This document shows, piece by piece, positions 19,042 through 25,453 of a stretch of 64,000 nt of DNA. The notes under the pieces were generated by a model. That model saw only the letters and a list, made by a program, of their open reading frames with translations, had not been told where the DNA came from and searched no databases. Source of the stretch: Sporolactobacillus sp. THM7-7 (GTDB taxonomy: Bacteria > Bacillota > Bacilli > Bacillales > Sporolactobacillaceae); contig NZ_SEMB01000006.1 in the NCBI RefSeq assembly GCF_004153225.1, forward strand, positions 1 to 64,000, written 5' to 3'. Position numbers and translations under genes: made by a program. Within the stretch, counting starts at the first letter, position 1, and each line of letters starts with the position of its first letter.

Positions 19042-19148
19042 ATACAAAATTCCGGTGGATTTAGGTATACGAAAAATGAAGCCTTCGGCCGCGTCAGAGA
19101 CTCGCCGGTCGCAATTTTTCTTCATTTTTTCTATGGCACCTTTTGTAT
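19042..19148 (+). promoter_or_regulatory. Structured leader upstream of mscL
   Basis: Three nested inverted-repeat pairs surround a 38-bp centre: ATACAAAA (19042-19049) with TTTTGTAT (19141-19148), GGTG (19054-19057) with CACC (19137-19140), and GAAAAATGAAG (19071-19081) with CTTCATTTTTTC (19120-19131). It lies between a candidate promoter and mscL. It matches no riboswitch class I recognise. An RNA element or an imperfect palindromic insertion would both fit. Confidence 0.5.
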
Positions 19149-19214
19149 CATCGACGAGATGCGACAGGCTTTACTGTTCGTTGGCGAGAGGAAATGGTAA
19201 AGGGGAAGATAAAA

Positions 19215-19664
19215 TTGTTCAATGAATTTAAAAAGTTTCTGGCCCGGGGAAATATTATCGATCTGGCCGTTGCGGTCATCGTAGGCGGGGCTTTTGGGCA
19301 AATTGTCCATTCCCTGGTTAAGGACGTTGTTATGCCCCCGATCGGGCTGCTCTTAGGCAAAGTCGACTTCAGCAGTCTTTATGTCAATTTATCAGGACGG
19401 CACTTTGATAGTCTTTCAGAAGCGCAAAAGGCAGGGGCGCCAACAATCAACTACGGTCTCTTTTTAAACAGTGTGATCAACTTTTTAATTATTGCTCTCG
19501 TCATTTTTCTCGCGCTGAAACTAGTGAATCACGTTCATGCCAAAAAAGCGGAAGCAAAGACAACAAAATCCTGTCCCTTCTGCTATTCGGAAATTCCGAT
19601 TCAAGCGGTCAAATGCCCCCACTGCACATCGGACCTCCCTGAGAGCGCAAAGACGGCTGAATGA
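19215..19664 (+). CDS. mscL: Large-conductance mechanosensitive channel with C-terminal zinc ribbon
   Basis: MscL forms a pentameric tension-gated pore that releases solutes on osmotic downshock. I chose the TTG at 19215: it follows AGGGGAAG with good spacing and gives [13 protein letters not shown], the usual family N terminus. An in-frame ATG at 19194 has no proper spacing. The two membrane helices are residues 15-40 and about 75-98. After them comes a tail with CPFC and CPHC, a predicted zinc ribbon absent from short MscL proteins, making 149 residues against roughly 130. The gene appears monocistronic and is preceded by the structured leader. Confidence 0.93.
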   Translation: MFNEFKKFLARGNIIDLAVAVIVGGAFGQIVHSLVKDVVMPPIGLLLGKVDFSSLYVNLSGRHFDSLSEAQKAGAPTINYGLFLNSVINFLIIALVIFLALKLVNHVHAKKAEAKTTKSCPFCYSEIPIQAVKCPHCTSDLPESAKTAE

Positions 19665-19912
19665 TCATCACCTGTTTCCGAAAGGTTCAGAGGAGAGCAT
19701 GAAATTTTTTGATGCATTATTTTATCACAAGTGTACAGAATTGCTTTTGATCATATACATATACCCGGTGGCTCTCCGCAGGAAAAGGAAGGAATAAAGC
19801 TCGGACCAAGAGTTTCTCGCCGAATAGCAGATCATACCAACTGCAAGCGTCCGGCTTGCTGAAAATAGCTGATTTCCGCTGCAGTATGAGTACTTATTGA
19901 AGGTGAAATAAA

Positions 19913-20200
19913 TTGTCGCTGATTGATTTTTTTATCGTTATTTTTGGCATTCCGCTGATTCCGGCCGGTATCTATTTCATAGGAAAGAAAAAAGTCGTCT
20001 GCCTGCCAAAACAAATGATGGATCGCATCCAGAACATCAGAAAATTTTCTATCACGCTTGGTATTATCGTTATCCTGCTTGGAACGGCTTCAATCCTTGC
20101 GCCGCTTCTAACCGGAATCATTGGCACGGATTTTTGGGTTCTCTATTTCATGGGCATTGTTGCCTGCCTGATGCTCCTTCTAAATTTTTTATTGCGTTAA
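19913..20200 (+). CDS. Small three-helix membrane protein, unrecognised
   Basis: I do not recognise this 95-residue protein. It has hydrophobic segments at about residues 3-23, 45-66 and 73-94. They are separated by a basic loop (GKKKVVCLPKQ) and a short charged stretch. The start is TTG with GAAGGTGA seven bases upstream, and the coding frame is uninterrupted. It lies 250 bp after mscL and 135 bp before the SOS-type PC4-like gene on the same strand. Nothing ties it to either. No conserved motif suggests a function. A real gene is likely because of the ribosome site and clean hydrophobic pattern. Confidence 0.6.
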   Translation: MSLIDFFIVIFGIPLIPAGIYFIGKKKVVCLPKQMMDRIQNIRKFSITLGIIVILLGTASILAPLLTGIIGTDFWVLYFMGIVACLMLLLNFLLR

Positions 20201-20264
20201 AATCAATCTATGAAAATATGGACAGGATTCACGGCCGTTTTTTTTCTTAAATGATAAATAAAGG

Positions 20265-20293
20265 TTGACAGAACATTTGTTTGCTTATATACT
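20265..20293 (+). promoter_or_regulatory. Sigma-A promoter of the PC4-like gene
   Basis: TTGACA at 20265-20270, exactly 17 bp, then TATACT at 20288-20293. This is one of the best consensus promoters in the window. Its spacer contains one LexA-type half-palindrome. Confidence 0.85.
20271..20282 (+). promoter_or_regulatory. LexA-type box 1 (imperfect)
   Basis: GAACATTTGTTT fills the spacer between -35 and -10. One end base departs from the GAAC-N4-GTTC palindrome. It is 30 bp from box 2 and identical to it over 11 of 12 bases. Confidence 0.6.
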
Positions 20294-20300
20294 AATATCA

Positions 20301-20312
20301 GAACATTTGTTC
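20301..20312 (+). promoter_or_regulatory. LexA-type box 2 (perfect)
   Basis: GAACATTTGTTC reads GAACAAATGTTC on the other strand, matching GAACRNRYGTTC fully. It lies just past the -10, at the expected transcription start. With box 1 it would give tight repression. Confidence 0.8.
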
Positions 20313-20335
20313 AAAACATTTAATGAGGTGATTCT

Positions 20336-20638
20336 ATGGCAGGCTCAAATTCAGAAGTCCGTTGTAACATTGTTCAACATTTTGGTGTCCTGGCAACCGA
20401 GTCTAGCGGCTGGACAAAAGAACTCAACCTAGTCAGCTGGAATGACCGCGAAGCAAAGTACGACATCAGAAGCTGGGCCCCTGATAAGAAAAAAATGGGG
20501 CGCGGCATTACGCTCACCGGTGTCGAATGCGACGTTCTCCGCTCGCTTTTGAACACGCGTTTCCCGCATGCTCCTCGGACCGCTCCAACACCCGCCCCGT
20601 CGGAAAGCCGCGCGACTGCTTCAGTAAACAACCGCTGA
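20336..20638 (+). CDS. PC4/YdbC-like single-stranded nucleic-acid-binding protein, SOS-controlled
   Basis: A 100-residue protein whose first 72 residues resemble the PC4-like YdbC family. Members fold as a dimer and bind single-stranded DNA. The strand-rich pattern is visible: IVQHFGVLAT, WTKELNLVSWNDREAKYDIRSW, and the helix TGVECDVLRSLL. A proline- and alanine-rich tail follows. A GAGGTGATTCT site precedes the ATG. Upstream are a near-perfect promoter and two LexA-type boxes 30 bp apart, so the gene is predicted to be induced by DNA damage. It is transcribed alone. The family call is from pattern memory and could be checked by structure prediction. Confidence 0.8.
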   Translation: MAGSNSEVRCNIVQHFGVLATESSGWTKELNLVSWNDREAKYDIRSWAPDKKKMGRGITLTGVECDVLRSLLNTRFPHAPRTAPTPAPSESRATASVNNR

Positions 20639-20753
20639 TTTTTTTCTTTTCATTATTCCGAAACTTGATTGACTCCGTTCGAATCGCCTCTTAGCCTATG
20701 TTTTCTTTCTCAACTCGCCTTTCTGATGGACATATTTTTCATTCAACGAATGA

Positions 20754-20782
20754 TTGACACTTTTGAATGATTTTTTTACACT
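20754..20782 (+). promoter_or_regulatory. Candidate menA promoter
   Basis: TTGACA at 20754-20759, a 17-bp spacer, and TACACT at 20777-20782. It lies 124 bp upstream of the menA start. Confidence 0.6.
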
Positions 20783-20905
20783 TAATAAGAAAATTATGTG
20801 TCTATTTTTTGTCGAATGTTATCCGTTTTGCAAGGCATTTCTGTCGATTGAGGGATTCCTTCTGACGAATCCGCTGACTATACTTTTTGTTGGGAGAGAT
20901 ATTTC

Positions 20906-21820
20906 ATGGGCGAAGAGGTTCTGGAAAAAAATAATGGGCTGAAAAAATGGTGGACAATGCTGCGTCCGCACACTTTAACAGCCTCTTTTGTCCCGGTGAC
21001 GCTTGGGACGGCGATAGCCCTTCCTGTCGGGGATCTCAGCATTCCGCTCTTTCTGGCGATGCTGATTGCATCCATGCTGATTCAAATTGCGACCAATCTG
21101 TTTAATGAGTATTTTGATTTTAAACGCGGGTTGGATACGTCGGAATCGGTCGGAATTGGGGGCAGTATTGTTCGCGACGGGGTCAAACCTAAAACCATTT
21201 TAAGGCTCGCCTACATTTTGTGCGGTATCGCGATGCTGATCGGTGTCTATATATGCATAGAAAGCAGTTGGTGGATCGCCGCCGCCGGCTCGGTTTGTAT
21301 TCTAACCGGCTACCTCTATTCCGCCGGACCTTACCCGATCGCCTATACCCCGTTCGGCGAACTGACTTCCGGGCTGTTTATGGGGATGTTCATTATTTGG
21401 ATCTCGTTCTTTATCCAGACGGAAACGCTTACTGCCGGCTGTATCCTCATCTCCATTCCAATCGGCATTCTCGTCGGCGGAATCAATATGGCGAATAATA
21501 TCCGTGATCTCGACGGGGACAAGAAGAAGGGGCGGCGGACATTGCCGGTCCTGCTCGGGCGCCCGAACGCTATCAATGTACTAGCCGTTCTATTCGCCTT
21601 CTCCTATCTGTGGATCATCGGTTTAATGCTCTTCCGGGTTGAATCGGCCTGGCTACTCGTTGTGTTTGCCAGTCTTCCGAAAGCGATTCAAGCCACAAAA
21701 CTTTTCCGGGGCAAGACAAAGGCCATCCAGCTAATGCCGGCCATGAAGGCAACCGCCCAGATGCAGACACTGTTCGGTCTCTGTCTTTCACTTGGATTAG
21801 TGCTTGACCACCTTATATAA
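20906..21820 (+). CDS. menA: 1,4-dihydroxy-2-naphthoate polyprenyltransferase
   Basis: Integral-membrane UbiA-family enzyme that attaches the polyprenyl chain to dihydroxynaphthoate, giving demethylmenaquinone. At 304 residues it is close to B. subtilis MenA. The first Asp-rich motif is NEYFDFKRGLD near residue 70 and the second is NNIRDLDGDKKKGRRTLP near 200. About eight hydrophobic helices surround them. The MenA-specific GIGGSIVRDGVKP follows the first motif. A GGGAGAG site precedes the ATG. It forms a single-gene unit ended by a strong hairpin and works with the menBE pair 4 kb upstream. Confidence 0.96.
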   Translation: MGEEVLEKNNGLKKWWTMLRPHTLTASFVPVTLGTAIALPVGDLSIPLFLAMLIASMLIQIATNLFNEYFDFKRGLDTSESVGIGGSIVRDGVKPKTILRLAYILCGIAMLIGVYICIESSWWIAAAGSVCILTGYLYSAGPYPIAYTPFGELTSGLFMGMFIIWISFFIQTETLTAGCILISIPIGILVGGINMANNIRDLDGDKKKGRRTLPVLLGRPNAINVLAVLFAFSYLWIIGLMLFRVESAWLLVVFASLPKAIQATKLFRGKTKAIQLMPAMKATAQMQTLFGLCLSLGLVLDHLI

Positions 21821-21846
21821 TATAAAAAAAGTTGAAACTTCCCTTC

Positions 21847-21886
21847 AGTGCTTTCCGCAGAATAATCGCGGAAAGCGCTCTTTTTA
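21847..21886 (+). terminator. Terminator after menA
   Basis: AGTGCTTTCCGC at 21847-21858 pairs with GCGGAAAGCGCT at 21868-21879, with one G-U pair, then TTTTTAT. Confidence 0.85.
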
Positions 21887-21969
21887 TTATCATAATATCG
21901 CTCTTTAGTTCTCTGATTATACTCAGGCTCTGGCAAAGTTTCGCTTGACTTTCCCCTTTTTCCGCTCAA

Positions 21970-22362
21970 TTATGGATGATTGCGCGGCACATCGCATGAG
22001 TTGTCCTGGCAGCGGCCGACCGGAATCAGCCGGCGCCTCCTGGCAATGAAGTCGTAGCAGGCATCGCCAACCCCTAATAAAATGGAGAATTGAATGAAAG
22101 GCACCCAAATCCAATAAAAAGGAACCTGTTTCACGATTTCAAGGACGGCGCGGATTCCGGAAAATCCTTGATTGGTTCTCGTCCGCAAAACATAGATCCG
22201 GTTCTCGACATTTTGATGTTGCAAATGATAGTGCTCCATGACTTGGGAATCGCGAAAATTTAATCCTTTCAGTCGGCCACGGGTGTCATGTTTTTTCAGG
22301 GAAGCCATCGTGTATCGACAAAAACGACACGATCCGTCGTAAAAAACGATCAGTTTCGCCAT
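21970..22362 (-). CDS. DCC-family (DUF393) thiol-disulfide oxidoreductase-like protein
   Basis: A 130-residue protein of the DCC family, named for the conserved DxxCxxC start: here YDGSCRFC at residues 9-16. The family is thioredoxin-like by inference and is usually called a predicted thiol-disulfide oxidoreductase. It has the later LNFRD segment and a hydrophobic middle (FYWIWVPFIQFSILLGVGDACYDFIARRR) typical of the YuxK group. It is convergent with menA and divergent from the toxin-antitoxin pair. The biochemical role is not established for this family. An AGGGGTGATAAAGT site precedes the ATG. Confidence 0.85.
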   Translation of the reverse strand: MAKLIVFYDGSCRFCRYTMASLKKHDTRGRLKGLNFRDSQVMEHYHLQHQNVENRIYVLRTRTNQGFSGIRAVLEIVKQVPFYWIWVPFIQFSILLGVGDACYDFIARRRRLIPVGRCQDNSCDVPRNHP

Positions 22363-22532
22363 ACTTTATCACCCCTCCCTTACCTCCATTATAATAACCG
22401 AGACGCACTAAGTGAAACATCGGGTTTGTGTCACATCCGAATCCGTTTCTTAATTAATTTATACCATTTAGTCTGATTGATCGGTTAGCGTAATTATGAT
22501 AAATTATACTACTATTATGAAGGAGAGATCGT

Positions 22533-22817
22533 ATGCCGCATATTAGACCTGTTTCAGATTTGAGAAACAACTTTGCTGATATTTCAAAAACAGTGCATGA
22601 AACATTAGAACCCATATTCTTAACTAAGAATGGTTATGGCGACATGGTTGTTATGAGCATTGAAGCATACGAAAGAAAGCTATTTGAAAGCGAAATTTAC
22701 TTTAAATTAAAAGAATCGGAACTGGAAGCCAAGTTCACCGATAAACGATATTCACATGACGAAGTATTTTCAGGCTTAAGGTCAAGACTTGCAAATAAGG
22801 CTAAAGATAATGTATAA
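22533..22817 (+). CDS. Type II antitoxin, Phd/YefM family
   Basis: A 94-residue protein with the Phd/YefM N-terminal DNA-binding fold. RPVSDLRNNFADISKTV is followed by PIFLTKNGYGDMVVMSIEAYE, the usual signature for autoregulating antitoxins that wrap a RelE/ParE toxin with their C terminus. GAAGGAGAGATCGT precedes the ATG. Its stop overlaps the toxin start by 8 bp, the normal coupling. The base composition is clearly more AT-rich than the neighbours, which suggests transfer. A TATACT-like -10 lies in the AT-rich leader just upstream. The partner toxin is frameshifted, so the antitoxin may be a remnant. Confidence 0.88.
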   Translation: MPHIRPVSDLRNNFADISKTVHETLEPIFLTKNGYGDMVVMSIEAYERKLFESEIYFKLKESELEAKFTDKRYSHDEVFSGLRSRLANKAKDNV

Positions 22818-23116
22818 ATTGAAATATTCCCCTTTGGCTTTAAATGATTTGAGGGATATAACAGATTATATTGCTGATGCCCTTAAAGCACCAAAGGCTG
22901 CAATGGATTTATTAGACGCTTTAGATGAATCTATATCCATGCTTAAACAGTTCCCTTATTTCCTGCAAGGTGTACCATCCAATCAAGGATCTAGAGAATG
23001 AATATAGGCTTTTAACAGTCAAGAATTATATTGTTTTCTATGTTATCAGGGAACAGGTGGTTGAAATACACAGGGTTGTCTATGCAAAAATGGATTTGAC
23101 CAAGATGATAAATTGA
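22810..23116 (+). pseudogene. RelE/ParE-family toxin, frameshifted
   Basis: The first part (from ATG 22810) reads MYKLKYSPLALNDLRDITDYIAD and runs to FPYFLQ. It then leaves frame and stops at 23001. The rest of a ParE-type toxin continues in the next frame: VYHPIKDLENEYR, then YIVFYVI, ending at 23116. Removing one G from the GG at 22969-22970 restores FPYFLQVYHPIKDL, the expected family sequence. So a single-base insertion has inactivated the toxin, unless it is a read error or a programmed shift. Family members inhibit gyrase or cleave mRNA; which type this was is unclear. It overlaps the antitoxin by 8 bp. Confidence 0.85.
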
Positions 23117-23132
23117 TACAAAAGCAAGAGGA

Positions 23133-23161
23133 TTGCCGGATTAATTCTAAAAGTGTATAAT
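23133..23161 (+). promoter_or_regulatory. Promoter of the FMN riboswitch-ribU unit
   Basis: TTGCCG at 23133-23138, a 17-bp spacer, TATAAT at 23156-23161. The RNA would begin about 20 bases before the aptamer. Confidence 0.75.
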
Positions 23162-23187
23162 TCAATTATTAATAAAATATTCAGTGT

Positions 23188-23305
23188 TCCTTCAGGGCAG
23201 GGTGAAATTCCCGACCGGCGGTATTGGCTGAGCCAGAGTCCGCGAGCCGAAAGGTTGATCCGGTGAGATGCCGGAACCGACAGTACAGTCTGGATGGGAG
23301 AAGGA
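23188..23305 (+). promoter_or_regulatory. FMN riboswitch (RFN element)
   Basis: Closing helix TCCTTC (23188-23193) with GAAGGA (23300-23305). It encloses the conserved blocks AGGGCAGGGTGAAATTCCC, GACCGGCGGTA, GAGCCAGAGTCCGCGAGC, GATCCGGTGAGATGCCGGA and CCGACAGTACAGTCTGGATGGGAGAAGG. It senses flavin mononucleotide and controls the downstream transporter. Confidence 0.96.
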
Positions 23306-23377
23306 TGATGCGTCGGCGCTGTTTCACCGGCCGATAAGTGTTTTTCGGCGGGCAGCCGTTTTCTCTGATCGAAAGTT

Positions 23378-23413
23378 AAGCCCAAAGGATCTTTTTCCTT
23401 TGGGCTTTTCCCT
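23378..23413 (+). terminator. Expression-platform terminator of the FMN riboswitch
   Basis: AAGCCCAAAGGA at 23378-23389 pairs perfectly with TCCTTTGGGCTT at 23396-23407, followed by TTCCC. It lies between aptamer and ribU, as expected for FMN-dependent premature termination. Confidence 0.85.
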
Positions 23414-23479
23414 TTCCTCGCGACAAACGTCGTGAAGCACTCGCGCATCGTCCCCAATAAAAATCATGGGGTGATTGAA

Positions 23480-24088
23480 TTGAAAAAAACAACACTGAAG
23501 AAACCGGTTATTATTTCACTTCTTTCTGCGTTAGGTTTTCTTATTTATTATTTCGCCTTTCCCCTTCCGCTTTTCCCGGGATTTCTCACGATGGATTTCA
23601 GCGATCTGCCGGCATTGGTCGGTGCCATCGCGCTCGGTCCGGGAGCCGGCATTGCGATTGAAGCCATCAAAAACATCCTTCACGTACTCCTGACCGGGTC
23701 GCTGACCGTTGTTCCGGTTGGCGAAATAAGCAACTTTATCGCCGGGTCTATATTTATTCTGGTTTGCTGGTATTTTTATAAAAGAAGACCGTCTATTTTC
23801 TCCCTGGCGCTCGGTATGGTCGCCGGCACACTGATCATGACGGTAATCATGGCGGTGGCCAATTATTATATCATTTTGCCGAGTTACGCCATATTCCTTG
23901 GATTCAATGTTGATTCGGTCATTTCTATGTCCCAGGCGGCCAATCGGAACATCACCAGTTTGATGACTTACATTGTTTACGCGATTATGCCGTTTAATCT
24001 GATAAAAGGCGCCGCGTTGACTTTGATTATGCTCCCCGTCTACGCCCGTCTCAAAAACTATCTGAACAAGCGGGCGGCCATCCATTAA
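23480..24088 (+). CDS. ribU: ECF-type riboflavin transporter, substrate-binding S component
   Basis: RibU is the membrane S component that binds riboflavin and docks with the shared ECF energy module (not in this window). I chose TTG 23480, five bases after GGGGTGA, giving 202 residues close to the usual 190-200; the open frame extends 16 codons further upstream without a site. Six hydrophobic helices are visible. DFSDLPALVGAIALGPGAGIAIEAIKNILHV in helices 2-3 is the family hallmark. It is controlled by the FMN riboswitch directly upstream and ends at a 13-bp perfect hairpin. It is a stand-alone transcription unit. Confidence 0.95.
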   Translation: MKKTTLKKPVIISLLSALGFLIYYFAFPLPLFPGFLTMDFSDLPALVGAIALGPGAGIAIEAIKNILHVLLTGSLTVVPVGEISNFIAGSIFILVCWYFYKRRPSIFSLALGMVAGTLIMTVIMAVANYYIILPSYAIFLGFNVDSVISMSQAANRNITSLMTYIVYAIMPFNLIKGAALTLIMLPVYARLKNYLNKRAAIH

Positions 24089-24090
24089 CC

Positions 24091-24136
24091 GAAACCGTAC
24101 ACGGGATGCCCGTCGCCCGCGTGTACGGTTTCTTTT
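24091..24136 (+). terminator. Terminator after ribU
   Basis: GAAACCGTACACG at 24091-24103 pairs perfectly with CGTGTACGGTTTC at 24120-24132, then TTTTA. Confidence 0.85.
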
Positions 24137-24150
24137 ATTGAAAGCCTTTA

Positions 24151-24250
24151 ATGGATATTGTTGATTCACGCGTTTACTCGCTTATCCTGCGGGAGTCTCG
24201 CGATTTTGCTTTTTTCATATGATTAAAATCAACAGCCCTATTTAACATAG
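24151..24250. repeat. Dispersed repeat family 2, short copy
   Basis: Starts ATGGATATTGTTGATT and ends with AACAGCCCTATTTAACATAG, matching the ends of the longer copy at 53137-53307. It keeps the CCTGCGGGAGTCTCGCGA core but lacks about 70 bp of the interior, so it looks like an internal-deletion derivative. Confidence 0.75.
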
Positions 24251-24256
24251 CTTATC

Positions 24257-24296
24257 AAAAAAGCACCTGCTGATCGATGAAAGCAGGTGCTTTTTT
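24257..24296. terminator. Bidirectional terminator
   Basis: AAAAAAGCACCTGCT at 24257-24271 pairs perfectly with AGCAGGTGCTTTTTT at 24282-24296. It serves the YjcZ-type gene on the minus strand and could back up ribU. Confidence 0.88.
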
Positions 24297-24327
24297 CTGT
24301 ACTGTCGTTTTTCGCTTCTGAAGCGGG

Positions 24328-24423
24328 TTAATAAACGTAAGCCGTGCCCACGATAATTAACAGAATGAACAGAACAACGATTAACGCAAATCCTTTGCTG
24401 TATCCTCCGTACGGTGCACTCAT
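24328..24423 (-). CDS. YjcZ-family small sporulation protein
   Basis: A 31-residue peptide. A short Tyr/Gly N terminus (APYGGYSKG) leads into one membrane helix, FALIVVLFILLIIVG, ending TAYVY. This is the layout of the YjcZ family of tiny sporulation-associated membrane peptides in Bacillales. The true start is the internal ATG at 24423, preceded by AAGGAG at nine bases; the open frame is longer but has no site. The terminator immediately after supports a real transcript. In Bacillus these are made late in sporulation, with no known biochemical role. No SigK promoter was confirmed. Confidence 0.85.
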   Translation of the reverse strand: MSAPYGGYSKGFALIVVLFILLIIVGTAYVY

Positions 24424-24530
24424 CTCGTCAATCGCTCCTTTTTCCGGAATTTTGAGCCATAGACCCAGCCCAACACTATATCCTATTCCGGGCGGAGACT
24501 TTGGTGTGGACAAATGCGGAGTACCTCGTT

Positions 24531-25052
24531 TCATTTTTCGTGATCCCACGGCTTGCCGAGCGTGAGCCTGGATACAAAATTTTTCGTTTCCTCTCTTCGT
24601 AACTTACGATGCAGATAGCGTTTTTCCGCGCTTTGAAACAGCATTTTCTCTTCGTCGGATTCCGGAATCACTTTCGGGACCGGCATGACTTTCCCATCCT
24701 TTCCAATCGCGACGAACGTCAAAAAACAAGTCGTACAGAGCAGGCGCTCTCCGGTCATTAAATCCTCGGTAATAATTTTCACGAAGACTTCCATGGACGT
24801 TCGGTGTGTCCATGTGACGATCGCCTCAAGACAAACCGAAGAACCTGCTTTAATCGGGTGCAGAAAGTCAACGGAATCAATCGACGCCGTAACGACAAGA
24901 CGCCGGGCGTGCCGCGTCGCCGCAATCGCCGCGATATTATCGACGTACATCATTAACTTTCCGCCAAAGAATGTTCCATGGTTATTCGTATCGCTCGGTA
25001 AAACGTGCAGAGATGTCACCGAGCGCGAGTCACTCACTTTTTTCGGTTGCAT
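24531..25052 (-). CDS. Acyl-CoA thioesterase, hot-dog fold (YkhA type)
   Basis: A 173-residue cytosolic acyl-CoA hydrolase of the YciA/YkhA group, forming hot-dog dimers or hexamers. The motif SDTNNHGTFFGGKLMMYVD near residue 18 contains the catalytic Asn/His-Gly region. SIDSVDFLHPIKAGSSVCLEA near 55 is the second family block. I chose the ATG five bases after AGGAGGGG; the frame opens 14 codons earlier. The basic C-terminal tail (YLHRKLRREETK) is common in Bacillus members. It likely tunes CoA or fatty-acid pools. It stands next to the YjcZ-type gene but with unrelated function. Confidence 0.9.
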   Translation of the reverse strand: MQPKKVSDSRSVTSLHVLPSDTNNHGTFFGGKLMMYVDNIAAIAATRHARRLVVTASIDSVDFLHPIKAGSSVCLEAIVTWTHRTSMEVFVKIITEDLMTGERLLCTTCFLTFVAIGKDGKVMPVPKVIPESDEEKMLFQSAEKRYLHRKLRREETKNFVSRLTLGKPWDHEK

Positions 25053-25340
25053 GTTTCCCCTCCTGATTGAGCATGTTGTTCGCAGCAGATCCAAGTTCTG
25101 TACGATTCAATCATAGAATAAAAAAATCCATTGTACATAATTTTTTCCGTAAAAGAATCATTTTTTCCAAAAAAATTTTCATCTCATCTTTCGACAATGC
25201 TCTTCTTTATTAGCGTCTCCTGGCCAGAAGACTGCCGCCATTCTATTTCGCGGCAAAACAGCTCATCCAAAGATTGCCGTACGAAAAAAATCAAAAAATA
25301 GCGAAAACCCGATTAATAAATTCAAAATTGTCTACCAATT

Positions 25341-25357
25341 TGTTACATAACTGTAAA
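25341..25357 (+). promoter_or_regulatory. WalR (YycF) binding site
   Basis: TGTTAC-ATAAC-TGTAAA matches the WalR direct repeat TGTWAH-N5-TGTWAH exactly. It lies 97 bp before the 3D-domain cell-wall gene. WalR control of the similar yocH is established in B. subtilis; here it is inferred. Confidence 0.75.
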
Positions 25358-25405
25358 CTGATCTAAATACGGGTGAGACATTGAACCCTTACAATTACCG
25401 TTGGT

Positions 25406-25440
25406 GTGAGGCAGTGGCCTGTACCGGCCCTGCTGACAAC
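25406..25440 (+). promoter_or_regulatory. Hairpin in the 5' leader of the 3D-domain gene
   Basis: GCAG-T-GGCC, a short loop, then GGCC-CTGC, ending about 15 bases before the ribosome site. The stem is eight pairs with one bulge. It is not a T-tailed terminator. It could modulate mRNA stability; I recognise no class. Confidence 0.35.
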
Positions 25441-25453
25441 AAGGAGGTTACTT

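Noticed and set aside
23432-23479. Upstream extension of ribU
   Set aside because: The frame is open but has no ribosome site, and it would begin before the GGGGTGA-TTG start that gives the normal family N terminus.
25358-25453. c-di-AMP (ydaO-type) riboswitch before the 3D-domain gene
   Set aside because: None of the conserved ydaO blocks are present; only a simple hairpin is seen.
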